Assembly (NCBI GenBank): GCA_951640165.1
Contig: OX621234.1
Location: 67,001 to 131,000 of the forward strand
Direction of reading: 5' to 3'
DNA length: 64,000 bases
Origin: Pseudoips prasinana
Lineage: Eukaryota; Arthropoda; Insecta; Lepidoptera; Nolidae
The notes beneath the pieces were generated by a model. The model worked only from the letters and a program-made list of their open reading frames with translations, did not search any database and was not told where the DNA came from. The position numbers were made by a program, and so were the translations under genes. Below, in pieces: positions 47,003-56,715 of the stretch (positions are counted from its first letter, which is position 1; each line of letters starts with the position of its first letter).

Positions 47003-49113
47003 TAATCGAACATCGCACCCTCCTCCTCCACAGCCGCCGAGGTCCCAGCTACTGGGGTGGCGGTGGCAGCGACAGGCCGGGTCGGCGCCTGCACTTTGCC
47101 CTTCTTAAGGGGAGGAATACAATTCCTCCCCTTCATAATGTGGCCCGCAGGGCGGCCACTGGCGGCACACACCGCGCAGTGCGGTGCGGTGGCCTCGCAG
47201 GAGACGGCTTTGTGCCCCTCCTTGCCGCAGCGGTAACAACTGCCCGTCCTGTCGACACTGGACGAACAGAGGGCCCGGGTGTGACCGATGCCGAAGCACC
47301 GGTAACACCTCAGCGGCGGGACCTCAAGGGCCCGGACCGCAGCCGAGCTGAAGCCGACAGCGAGCCGTCCCTTCTCGAGGACGGCTTTGGCAGCGGCGAC
47401 TGGGCACTCCAGGCGAATGGTGCCCATGTCGCCGCGCCCGGGCCTGATGCCCCCGCCCTGCACCGCTGCGACTGTGCAGCCCCCAATGGCTGCGACTGCT
47501 GCCACCACCTCCTCCTTGGTGACGGAGTCGTCCAGATCCGTCACCTCGAAGGCCGCCGACTTCACCGGCCTGGCCACCTTCGCGTCGTCCGCAATGACCT
47601 CTTGCAGCTTCGCTGCGAAGAGGTCAGCGTTCTTCCCGCCCTCGGCACCAGGGAACTCGAAGATTCGGGCCCCAGCCTGTGTCCGGCGGTATGAGACTTT
47701 ACTGGTCCCCAATTTGGTGGGATCAGCATTTGCACGCGCCCGCACCATTATGGACGCGTACGTCTCACCCCGCTCCGCGGCCTCTGCGGTGAGCGTCACC
47801 ACAACGGCCGCGGTCTTGCGAGGAACTAGGTTCCTCTTGGCACCGGCTGGGGGCGAACCCTTCCCCTTTCCCTTGCCAGTCGACGACTGACCGGCAGGGG
47901 TGGTGGCGGAGACGGCTGGGGCTGGGAGGGTGGTCTTCGCCTTCCCTTTCCCCTTCCCTTTGCCAGTCGGCTGGGACTGGCTGGGAGTAGTGGTGGCGGG
48001 GACGGCAGGGACGACTGCTGCCGTCCTTTTGCCTTTGCCCTTCCCCCTACCGACCACCCTCGTCCAGCCCTGCTGGTTGGTCGGGGTGGTCGAAGGGAGA
48101 AGGGCGTCCTCCCTCGTGGAGGTAGGCACCGGCTCCTCTCGCCTCTTGTCCGCCGCAAGCGGCGGTCGGAGGCGTTTCTCCGGCAAGAGCCGGTCCTCTA
48201 TTCCCGCCAGGCAGGAACGAACAAACGCCCTCTCCTCCGCCATAACCTTGCGGAGGACGTCCTTAAGGCCGGAGGAGAGGGCGGGGCCCTCCGCCGCAGG
48301 TCTGGGCTCGGCTTGGGATGGCCGGGCCGTGGCTTCAGCCAGCTTTTGGTGCAGCTGGCTTACCTCAGACTGCAGGCGATCCACTTTCACCTGCAGTTGC
48401 CGCGACTCGTCACTGGCCTTGCGGTCCACCAGCTCATCGACGATGCCCCGCATGCTGGCGGCCCGGCATTTAAGGGACTTCTGAAAAGTCCCTTTTAGGT
48501 GGGAGGACTTGGTGGCAACCTCGACGATTACCTCCTCGTCCTCCACGGCCATCCGCTTCAGTTCGGCCAGGGAGTGGTCCGCGTACAGGATACGGGACGC
48601 CCCGTACCCGGACTTGGCACGGGCAACGCGCGCCCGTTCCTCCCTAGCCGCCACCTGCTCCTCCAGGTCTTGTTGGAGCCGCTCCCGCCTTGCCAGGTCC
48701 AACTCCCGCTGGGCGTCGACTAACCTCACGTCGTGGGTGTCTGCCGCTGTCGCCTTTTTGGCCTTCACCTTCCTTATGGGCTCCTTCGCTGAACCCGAGC
48801 CTGAGGATCCATCGGACACGACCTTGAGGAAGGTCCGCTTCCGCGATGCCGATCGTGATCGAGGATCGACCACCATCGAACCCGCATCCGATGCAATGGA
48901 CTCAATGTCGGAGTCCGACATGTCGCCCACACTCCCGCCGTAGAAGGCTCTGCCTTCACTCGACGCTGATACGTCGCGTTGGCCCTGAGAAGGGCCTTTT
49001 GGTTGGCCCTGAGAAGGGCCTTTGGGTTGGCCCTGAGAAGGGCCTTTGGGTTGGCCCTGAGAAGGGCCTTTTTTTACAAAATGCCCGAGGGCATCCCGCA
49101 CAGGTTTTGGCAT
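47002..49113 (-). CDS. Unit 6 ORF1 (703 aa), uninterrupted
   Basis: ATG 49113 (MPKPVRDALGHFVKKGPSQGQ), four GPSQGQ units, a Ser/Arg region (DPRSRSASRKRTF), coiled coils, the Gly-Lys-rich stretch and three zinc knuckles (CYRCFGIGHTRALC, CYRCGKEGHKAVSC, CAVCAASGRPAGH). It stops with TAA overlapping the ORF2 ATG. No lesion is visible. Confidence 0.92.
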   Translation of the reverse strand: MPKPVRDALGHFVKKGPSQGQPKGPSQGQPKGPSQGQPKGPSQGQRDVSASSEGRAFYGGSVGDMSDSDIESIASDAGSMVVDPRSRSASRKRTFLKVVSDGSSGSGSAKEPIRKVKAKKATAADTHDVRLVDAQRELDLARRERLQQDLEEQVAAREERARVARAKSGYGASRILYADHSLAELKRMAVEDEEVIVEVATKSSHLKGTFQKSLKCRAASMRGIVDELVDRKASDESRQLQVKVDRLQSEVSQLHQKLAEATARPSQAEPRPAAEGPALSSGLKDVLRKVMAEERAFVRSCLAGIEDRLLPEKRLRPPLAADKRREEPVPTSTREDALLPSTTPTNQQGWTRVVGRGKGKGKRTAAVVPAVPATTTPSQSQPTGKGKGKGKAKTTLPAPAVSATTPAGQSSTGKGKGKGSPPAGAKRNLVPRKTAAVVVTLTAEAAERGETYASIMVRARANADPTKLGTSKVSYRRTQAGARIFEFPGAEGGKNADLFAAKLQEVIADDAKVARPVKSAAFEVTDLDDSVTKEEVVAAVAAIGGCTVAAVQGGGIRPGRGDMGTIRLECPVAAAKAVLEKGRLAVGFSSAAVRALEVPPLRCYRCFGIGHTRALCSSSVDRTGSCYRCGKEGHKAVSCEATAPHCAVCAASGRPAGHIMKGRNCIPPLKKGKVQAPTRPVAATATPVAGTSAAVEEEGAMFD

Positions 49114-49273
49114 ATCAAACAACGCAAAATTCGTAACTCTCAACGCAATAGGTAGCTACGAAGCACAGTGCACTTTAGCCGTACCCAGTCTGCCACTCCG
49201 TTACGGTGGTCAGAACTGGGACGTTTCCGGGGAACGCGACGTGGACGCAAGCACTGTGGGGTGGTTCCCCGGG
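49114..49273 (-). promoter_or_regulatory. SART-like 5' UTR (unit 6)
   Basis: The conserved hairpin lies at 49184-49220. The 5' end reads GTGGGGTGGTTCCCCGGG just before CTAACCTAACC. Confidence 0.6.
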
Positions 49274-49292
49274 CTAACCTAACCTTTTTTTT
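49274..49292. repeat. CTAACCTAACC telomeric units and T8 at the array edge
   Basis: Two telomeric pentamers (49274-49284) followed by only eight T. The T run lies at the edge of an ORF1 coding fragment (DDETK in minus sense), so it may be an internal A-run of coding RNA rather than a true poly(A) tail. Confidence 0.7.
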
Positions 49293-49491
49293 GGTTTCAT
49301 CGTCCGTGTTGTACGATAACAAGTTCATTAACACCACCAAGGGGTTTCTATTTACTGTCTCCTCAATTCTTAGGTTTGCAGAGGACCCTCTGAGTCTCTC
49401 TGTGAGACGTTCTAGGTCTTTTTTGGCCCGACATCCTAGGACAACCTTCTGGTCTTTAGTTTTTCTTGTCCTGTACACAGTTAATCCATCG
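49293..49491 (-). pseudogene. Inverted LINE ORF1 fragment
   Basis: In minus-strand sense it reads YRTRKTKDQKVVLGCRAKK, ERLTERLRGSSANLRIEE and NPLVVLMNLLSYNTDDE, resembling the region before the zinc knuckles of LINE gag proteins. It lies head-to-head with the plus-strand RT fragment that starts just after 49491. I interpret it as the inverted 5' part of that same LINE. Confidence 0.6.
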
Positions 49492-51687
49492 TAATACCAG
49501 GGCAGCAGTCATCAACCACCTCAATTTACTTACAAATGAGAGTACTTCCGGGGCGGTGAAGGATTTCACACAACATAAGCTTGCTGAAGTCCTTCACAAA
49601 ATCAGCCAAAAAAAAGGCACCAGGGGCAGACGGCTTTACAGCGGATATCTGCCATAGGGCTATAGTCGCCTCGGATGGAATCTTCTTGGCCCTGGTAAAC
49701 AGATGTTTGGGGTTGGGCCATTTTCCGGATATATGGAAAAGGGCAACAATAAGGATCCTGCCGAAACCGTTAAAGGAAACTTTCAAAAAAGCCAAATCAC
49801 CATAGGTCTATTACCGGTGTTCGGCAGAATCCTTGAGAAATTGTTTACAGCGAGGCTGCAATGGCAACTAGGGCGGGAGGTAAGAATGAGCCCTAGGCAA
49901 TACGGCTTCGTACCCCAGCGCAGTACTGAAGATGCATTGTACGATGCAGTATGCCTCATAAGAGAAGGCGTCAAAGCCAAAAAGTTGGTCGCTGTGGTAT
50001 CCCTTGACATTGAAGGCGCATTTGATAGTGCATGGTGGCCACAAATTCTGCAGGAACTAATTGCCAGGAACAGTCCGCCGGAAATTACCATGCTGGTGAA
50101 TAGTTATCTCAGTTACCGCATGGTAAGAGTACAGTATGCTGAAGTGGAGGTTTCCAGAACCACCACAAGAGGGTGTATCCAAGGATCCTCTTGTGGACCC
50201 TTCTTCTGGAACCTCCAGCTCAATCCTTTACTCCAGGAGGCGGACTCATTAAGGGCACATGTACAAGCCTTCGCAGACGATATCCTAGTCATCGCAACGG
50301 CTACAACATCATCCGAACTGTCAGCTACCGTCAACTTGGCCTTGGACAGAATAGCAGCCTGGGGGAAAAGGAGTAAAATGAGCTTTGCGGCACACAAGAC
50401 CCAAGCTATGGTGGTAACGAAAAGACTGAAATGGGACACCCCGCGCTTTACCCTCAATGGCACAGAATTACAACTTGCACAAGAGGTGAAGGTACTGGGT
50501 GTCACCATAGACAGTGGACTAACGTTCAAGAACCACATAGCTGGGGTCTGCCGCAAGGCCATAAAACTCTACCAGAAAGCGGCCGGAGCCACAAGGCAGA
50601 CATGGGGACTGAACGCGGCAATCAATAGGCAACTGACACTGCGGTGGTTGAGCCGACCATTATGTATGCGGCCAGTGTATGGGCACAGAATACACATAAG
50701 CAGTACATAGTTAGGAGGCTCAATCACATCAGCAGAAAATTTGCCATATTGATTGCACGCGCCCACAGAACTGCGTCTTATGCCTCGGTTATGTGTTTGT
50801 CCGGCCTGCTGCCACTGGACCTGCGTGTGAGGGAGTCCGCTCAACTGTACGAACACAAGAGAGGGAAACCGCTGACCGAACTCCCAGGCAGGGAAACGGA
50901 AAAGAGGGTCAGTGTGTTTGAGCTACCCCATCCAGCGGACCGACAGGTCATATCGCACGGACTACTTCACACGCAGGAAGAGGTTAATAGTGACCAAGGC
51001 CCAAAGATCTACACCGACGGTAGCAAAATAGAGGGTAAGGTGGGAGGCGCCGTTACCCTATGGGTGGACGGAGCCAAAACTAAGCAAGCAAGTTTTACAT
51101 TGGCACGTTACAACACCGTATATCAGGCTGAGCTTATAGCAATAGCAAAAGCGATCCATACTGTCCAAACAGCGAAAATAAACTTTGTCCATATTTTGAG
51201 TGACTCACGATCAGCACTAGATGCACTGGCCCGTTCCGACAATACCCATCCCATAGTGGCGGAGATTCAACATAAAATCAGGACCCTCCAGAAATCGGGT
51301 ACAGAAATCAAACTCCACTGGGTCAAGGCCCATCAGGGTATTGTCGGAAACGAAAGAGCGGATGAGCTAGCCAAACAAGCCTCCCTCACCAGGAAGACAA
51401 AACCACTATACGACAAAGTGCCAGTATGCCGTATGAAAAGGCTAATTAGACAAAACACTATAGAAATCTGGCAGGACAGATATGGAAAGATGGAAACTGG
51501 ACGCGTCACCAAAATCTTTTGGCCTGATCTAAAAGAAGCTCATAACGTGATCCGTAAAATAAATGCTAGTAATATAACAACACAGCTGTGGACGGGGCAT
51601 GGTGGGTTCGGTGAGTACCTTCATCGATTTAAACTTAAAGCTAGTGCCCAATGTCCATGCGACCCGGATCAAGACGAAACAATTATA

Positions 51688-52600
51688 CAAGGTGTCCAGA
51701 AAGAGTATCGGGTATTTGTTTGTTTAATAAAAAAAAAACTACTAGTGATGAAGTATTTTTAAGTTAGAATACAAAATGGAAAATTATTTGGAAAAGATAA
51801 TGTTATCCAAATGGTGACCGTTACGCTGCTGGCACTCTTCTAATCTGGAACGAAAATTGGTGATAACCCGCTGGCACATAGCTCTCGATAGTACTGCCAT
51901 TTCTGACCTGATGTTTTGTTTCAATTGCGTTAGGTTCGTCGGATTATTCTCATAGACCTTACTTTTAAGGTATCCCCGTAGGAAATAGTCAAGTGGGCTT
52001 AAGTCGGAACTTCTGGGAGGCCAGTTGATGTTACCTCTACGTGAAATGACCTTATTAGGGAATAATTAATAAACAGCTTCAATTGATTGATTTGATGTAT
52101 GACAAGTGGCCCCGTCTTATTGGAACCACGTTCTTGAATTCAAACCTTGTAACTCCTACAACTCTGGGCTCAAAAAGTTTCGCAGCCTATCGCAATAACG
52201 CTCACCATTCACATTGAGCGCTCGGCCTCGTCGATCTTCATGAAAATTAGCAGTCTGCTAAAGGCATAATTGGATCGGACACGACTTTTGGCTGTGCAGA
52301 GGTCGCTCATGTTTTCGCCTCGGATTCTCCACTGCCCAGTATCGACAATTCTGCTTATTAACAAGACCATTCAGGTGAAAGTTGGCTTTGTCTATAAACA
52401 ACGTTGAGCAGTCACTATTGAATCACCGGTACAATAATAAGCTCGTGCGCAAAATTCGCGAGGCGTCCCTGCGTACTGCTCTATTGCAACTAAAATTGCA
52501 CGAAATGGCGGACTTAACAATCCCCTCCCCGCACCCCCCCGCCACTCCGAGTTAACTTCAGCGCCGAAACAAATACCCGATACTCTTTTTGGACACCATG
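51688..52600 (-). mobile_element. Tc1/mariner-like element with 34-bp terminal inverted repeats
   Basis: Inverted repeats lie at 51688-51721 and 52567-52600 (CAAGGTGTCC... and ...GGACACCATG) with two or so mismatches, flanked by TA on both sides (51686-51687 and 52601-52602). TA duplication and these termini define the Tc1/mariner superfamily. At 913 bp it is shorter than an autonomous copy. Confidence 0.85.
51800..52500 (-). pseudogene. Decayed Tc1/mariner-type transposase
   Basis: In minus sense, broken frames give IEQYAGTPREFCARAYY, then a stretch with NGLVNKQNCRYWAVENPR, a CDRLRNFLSPEL region, QQDGATCHTSNQS (second Asp region) and WPPRSSDLSPLDYFLRGYL. The C-terminal part reads NIRSEMAVLSRAMCQRVITNF. 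These are motifs of IS630/Tc1/mariner-type DDE transposases common in insects. Several frameshifts and stops interrupt it and the N-terminal DNA-binding part is mostly absent. Confidence 0.75.
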
Positions 52601-53036
52601 TACATATAATCGACCACTGCCCCAGATTTACATAATGACAGACAAGACAGACAGACAAATATTTCTGGATTTTGCATGCAGGGTGGTCAGAACAGTAGCA
52701 AAACAAAATGGTAGCACAGCGATCTAGGCCAAATCAAAAGGTTAAGTTATTAGTTATAGGAAATTATACACGTAGTCTGATTATTTTATTGTTTTATAAT
52801 GTCTAATTTTACTGAATTTTATGGATTTTATTTATTTTAAAATTGTTAGTAATAAGTCATATACAATGTTTGTAATAGGTAATACAAATAGACCTAAGTT
52901 AGTAAGTGTAGGCATTGATTGTACTGTCCATTTTGTCTGAAACAGAATTATAATTACTTAATTGTTATTGTCGTGTTGTCTATAAATGTAATTATCGCAA
53001 TAATGTAACACCAAAGAAAAATAAGTTAGAATAATA

Positions 53037-53068
53037 TAAGAGAAAATAATGTTGTAACAAAAGAAAAT
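53037..53068. repeat. 32-bp segment repeated at 56207-56238 (LINE 3' UTR)
   Basis: The sequence beginning TAAGAGAAAATAATG and ending AAAAGAAAAT is identical on both sides of the Helitron. It belongs to a tandem 3' UTR repeat with a period of about 128 bp (GAACACCAATGT at 56118 and again at 56246). Confidence 0.8.
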
Positions 53069-53456
53069 ATATATATATATATCTATATCTATACATATAA
53101 TAAATCTGTAGAAAAATATTTTTTGTACATCAAAAGAAAATCCAAAAAGAATAGCCAGGGTATTAAAGAACAACCAATAGAACCCATTTCCAGCATTTTT
53201 AGAATTTTTGTCTGTTTGTCTGTGTGTCTGTTTGTCTGTTTATATGTTCAGGTATCACGTAAAATATACGAAAGCAATGTAGATAACTTTTATACATAAC
53301 GATTGAGCGTAACTTGAGGTAACATTTAGTTTTTATTTTATTGCAATCGGTTCAGTCTATCAAAAGATATTAGATTTTAAAGTAATCATGAAGAAAAATA
53401 ATACAGATTTCGTTACTTGAAGATGAACTAATGTTTATAGTTGAACTACCTAACTG

Positions 53457-53930
53457 TCCGATAGATGTCATTGTGCATATTATGACATCTCTTTTCTGAA
53501 TGATGGTGGTTTTGAATGTTCTGAATTGTTTCGAATTAAGGTCTCGGTTGCCTAGAAGTATGCCGTTGTCCAAAATTGGTTATTAAAAAATCTGTTTTCT
53601 TTGGGCAAATTGAATTATGTAGAAGGTTGCATTTGTTATAATTTAATTTTAAATTATTCATAGTTGATTTTTATTTCGATAGATGTCGTTGTGCTTGAAA
53701 GTTGAATTTTATTTCGATAGATGTCGTTGTGCATTGCTTTTGACTCGCGGTGTTAAGATTAGGGCTTTGAATGTTCCGAATTGTTTCCAAATACGGTCTT
53801 GGTTGGCTAGAAGTATGTCGTTGTCCAAAATTGGTTATTAAAATATTCTGTTTTCTTTGGGCAAATTGAATTAAATACAAGGTTGGATTTGTTATAATTT
53901 AATTTTAAATTATAATGTCAGTCGATCGAA
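53457..53930. repeat. Imperfect tandem duplication inside the Helitron 5' region
   Basis: CGATAGATGTC recurs at about 53459, 53679 and 53716. A stretch of about 150 bp (TTTGAATGTTC... to ...AATTTTAAATTA) at roughly 53510-53660 is repeated at 53762-53912 with about 10% differences. No coding sequence is seen. Confidence 0.75.
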
Positions 53931-54054
53931 AGTTTGTGCTGTCGATTCGTTTGTAACGGGAATGTACAGACGATTCGAATTTTATTGAGCCTGTCCGATT
54001 GAATGTATTTGAATGTAGTAAATAAACCCTGTCTCTCATAATTTTCTCAGCACT

Positions 54055-54470
54055 AATCTATATACCTACCTATGTAAAAGAGGAAACTGACTGACTGACA
54101 TATCAACGCACAGCCTGAACGGCTGGGGTTAGAGACTTGGAATTTTGCTGGTAGTTACTTTTTATGACGTGTGCAGGGGGTAAAATAGAGAATGAAAGAT
54201 TGTATGAAAATCAGTCATTTTTGAAGTTAAAGGCAATGAAACTTATGTTTAGTAGTTCAGCTAAAAATAAAAATAAATATTATAGAATTTTTGGAAATTC
54301 CACCCCAAGGGCGTAAAATAGGGGATGTAAGTTTGTATGAAAAGTGTGTAATTTTTTAAGTGAAAAGCATGAAAATTGGTATTTGGCCTTTCCGTTAAAA
54401 ATAAAAATATGTATTTCAGGATTTTAGGAATTTCCACCCCTAAGGGCGTATGATAGGGGATTTATGTTGC
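54055..54470 (+). other. Second Helitron-like 5' terminal region
   Basis: ATCTATATACCTACC, GACTGACTGACATATCAACGC (written only to mark the motif) and the following block resemble the 5' ends of lepidopteran Helitrons as I remember them. Two copies of a block of about 130 bp (GGAAATTCCACCCC at 54293 and GGAATTTCCACCCC at 54427) follow. I see no open frame. Confidence 0.5.
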
Positions 54471-54489
54471 GTGTGGGCATACCTATAAT

Positions 54490-55993
54490 GGTTCTGAGGA
54501 ATTTGAAGCCACCTAAACTTTGCAACGGCACTACGCTTTAAGTCAAAACTTTGCATCGTGTTATAGAGGCTACTATTATGCCTGGATCCGCCCAGGGAGA
54601 AACAGTGTTCGTGTCACGTATTCCGTTAGTGCCAAATGATCTCCCTTTTTAGTTTAAAATACTGTAGTTCCCTATAAAAGTGTGAGTCGCGAAGTGTGTG
54701 TCGCGATAACCATCAACAAATCGCTAAGTCCAACTCTCAATTTAGCTGGAATTGACTTAAGGAAGGCGGGCAGGTTCACGTGGCGTGCTCACGTGTGAGT
54801 TCATCCCTCAGTCTGGTCCATGTAGTGCGAAGACCTACGTCTTTTGCTGAGTTCCGTAAAGTTGACCAGGCCGCTTGCCGAGCACGCCATTTATTAGATG
54901 GAGGTCAGCATTGGGATGACGCTCTAGCGGAAATCATGGATGAGCGATACTCCACATCGCTTGCGACATTTGTTTGCCAACTTATTGACCTTTTGTGGGT
55001 TATCGGGTGCTAACCAGTTATGGCAAAAGTACCATGACAAGTTTGCTGAAGATTTTATGAGACATGTACAACTAAATACTGATGGAGAAATTCCTGACAG
55101 GGTACGTGAAATTTGTCACAACAGGTCCTTATTTATATTATATATTTTAACTATCTCTTGAATAGCCATTCAAGAGATAGTTATAAGTATAGGAGGGAAC
55201 CCGATCAGTCAGAGGCTGCGAAAATGCACAGGAGTTTGCCAATTTATTGTAAAAAATAGGCGATGGCACATACCCCGTACAAGAAGATGGAAGTTATTTT
55301 GATTGGTAATCTCTGCTCTTACGTTACATCACAGCAGGAGCTAATTTCTTCTGTGTACGGAGATACCACAAACATGGGAAATCAGGCTGGTTCTTGGCTA
55401 TGTCAGCGAGCTATTTTGACTCCCCGCAATGACCAAGCTGCGGCAATTAATTTCAAAATATTGACTCATGCGTCCGGGAATAGTAAAGAATATAGCTCAA
55501 TAAATACAGTTATGGAAGAAGATGGCGCCACGCACTACCTGGTAGAATTTTTGGATGCCCTCAGCACACCCGGACTTCCCACCCACAAAATAGTTTTAAA
55601 AATCGGTGTACCAATAATTCTCCTCAGAAATGTATGTCCTCCCAAACTTTGTAACGGCACTCGGCTCAAAGTCACAAATCTGCAGCAAAACATTATCGAA
55701 GCTGAAATATTAACAGGTTGCGGCGCCGGTGATATTGTTTTTATTCAAGGATACCTATACTTCCTAAAAACTTTCCTTTTGCTTTCAAACCAGTGCAATT
55801 CCCAGTCAGTCTCTGTTATGCCATGACGATTAATAAAGCTCAGGGCCAGACATTATCCGTTGCGGGGGTGGACCTGAGTATTGGATGCTTTTCCCAAGGT
55901 CAAGTATACGTAGCTCTTTCGCGCGTAAACAACGCCAATAACGTTTTTGTGTACGCTCCAGATGGTTCCACAGGTAAAATAAAGAAGAACTAA
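54490..55993 (+). pseudogene. Helitron Pif1-like helicase remnants, out of order
   Basis: A first fragment (about 54500-54760) gives LKPPKLCNG, EATIMPGSAQGETVF and AITINKSLSP, that is, C-terminal helicase motifs with stops. A second (54820-55130) reads RPTSFAEFRKVDQAACRA, HWDDALAEI and NQLWQKYHDKFAEDFMRH, from an upstream part of the domain. A third (55263-55993) gives QRAILTPRNDQAAAIN, VCPPKLCNGTRLKV and FPVSLCYAMTINKAQGQTL, then QVYVALSRV. The last is the canonical C-terminal SF1 helicase region. The order C-term, N-term, C-term implies two merged copies. No Rep (HUH) domain is seen. Confidence 0.75.
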
Positions 55994-56100
55994 ATTAAAT
56001 AAAAAAAAAATTGTATCGGTATCCTCCCACAGCGCTATACACAAAAAAATACATTGTTAAGTTTCGACATCCACGCGAACGAAGTCGCGGGCACAGCTAG

Positions 56101-56650
56101 TATATATATATATATATGAACACCAATGTAAAATAGAAAAATGAAAAATGTAAAAGAAACGAAAATCGTAAAATAAACTAAATAAAACAATAAATGTAAA
56201 GAATAATAAGAGAAAATAATGTTGTAACAAAAGAAAATAATATAAGAACACCAATGTAAACAAGAAAAAAGAAAAATGTAAAAGAAACGAAAATCGTAAT
56301 ATAAATAAAACAATAAATGTAAAATAGAAATAAGCTGAAAACTGTATACAGTAAGTCAGAAATGTATAACTTTGTAAATTTTAATAAATAAATATAATAA
56401 TAAAATACCCAGATATGACGAAAGAAATAATATATATAAAGTGTAATAGAATAAGTATATTAACCATCTGAAGTTAAATAAAGAAAGATAACTGATAAAC
56501 TTATTTACGCCAAGAAATAATACATATGAAAGTATAGTAGAATAAGAATATTAACCATCTAAAGTTAAATAAAGAAAGATTACTGAAAAACTTATTTACC
56601 CCAACGTTACAATGGTGCCACAATAAAATAGTGGCAGAGTTCGTCGGAGG
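56101..56650 (+). other. LINE 3' UTR after the Helitron, with tandem repeats
   Basis: A (TA)n tract, then two copies of a 128-bp repeat beginning GAACACCAATGT (56118 and 56246). An AT-rich stretch and a 91-94-bp tandem pair (56419-56603) follow. The end reads CCCAATAAAAAAAAA. There are no open frames of interest. Confidence 0.65.
56419..56603. repeat. Tandem duplication of about 91-94 bp
   Basis: The unit AAGAAATAATA...CTTATTTACGCC (about 56419-56512) is followed by a second copy (56513-56603) with about 12% differences. Both contain TATTAACCATCT and GTTAAATAAAGAAAG. Confidence 0.8.
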
Positions 56651-56674
56651 CTAGTTAGCCCAATAAAAAAAAAT
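56651..56674. repeat. A9 followed by telomere-like TAACCTAACCTAAAC
   Basis: A plus-strand poly(A) is directly followed by CCTAA units. This orientation (element, A-tail, CCTAA) is opposite to the SART-like units and is the one reported for TRAS elements. Confidence 0.65.
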
Positions 56675-56715
56675 AACCTAACCTAAACTAAATTGAATAG
56701 AACCGACCATTGCCC

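Larger units (their letters stand above)
43924..49273 (-). mobile_element. Unit 6: SART-like element, full span with deleted ORF2
   Basis: It has poly(T), 3' UTR (43941-44262), ORF2 (44263-47002), ORF1 (47002-49113) and 5' UTR. At 5.35 kb it is the simplest unit, with no foreign insertion. Two internal deletions lie in ORF2. Confidence 0.9.
49566..52740 (+). pseudogene. LINE ORF2: reverse transcriptase plus RNase H, frameshifted
   Basis: It starts inside the linker (SAKKKAPGADGFTADI). RT motifs follow: GLLPVFGRILEKLF, YGFVPQRSTEDAL, SLDIEGAFDSAWW, RGCIQGSSCGPFFWN and the catalytic FADDILVIA (about 50271-50295). RNase H motifs lie in YTDGSKIEG, AELIAIAKAI, LSDSRSALDAL and GNERADELA (51010-51390); the catalytic Asp and Glu residues are all there. 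Single-base frameshifts occur in the A8 run near 49610, near 49797 and near 50642. A C-terminal Cys/His motif (CPCDPDQDETI) is split by the mariner element and its second half follows at 52603-52625. The endonuclease is missing. Confidence 0.85.
53082..56100 (+). mobile_element. Degraded Helitron (Lepidoptera-type), inserted in a TA microsatellite
   Basis: The left end is near TCTATATCTATACATATAATAAA (53082), quoted here only to mark the start. The right end is GCACAGCTAG (56091-56100), a CTAG terminus preceded by a short hairpin (CGCGA...TCGCG, about 56074-56089). (TA)n lies on both sides. Helicase-like coding remnants occupy 54490-55993. A second Helitron-like 5' end at about 54055 suggests that two copies are nested or recombined. 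Confidence 0.7.
49492..56659 (+). mobile_element. RNase H-bearing LINE (R1/LOA-like), 5'-inverted, host to mariner and Helitron
   Basis: A plus-strand element with RT and RNase H in ORF2 (49566-52740) and a long AT-rich 3' UTR (52741-53081 and 56101-56650) ending in A9 at about 56651-56659. TAACCTAACC follows. The Tc1/mariner element (51688-52600) and the Helitron (53082-56100) interrupt it. CCTAA units lie at both outer edges. The clade is uncertain: the RT motif QGSSCGPFFWN is R1-like, but R1 elements usually lack RNase H. Confidence 0.65.
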
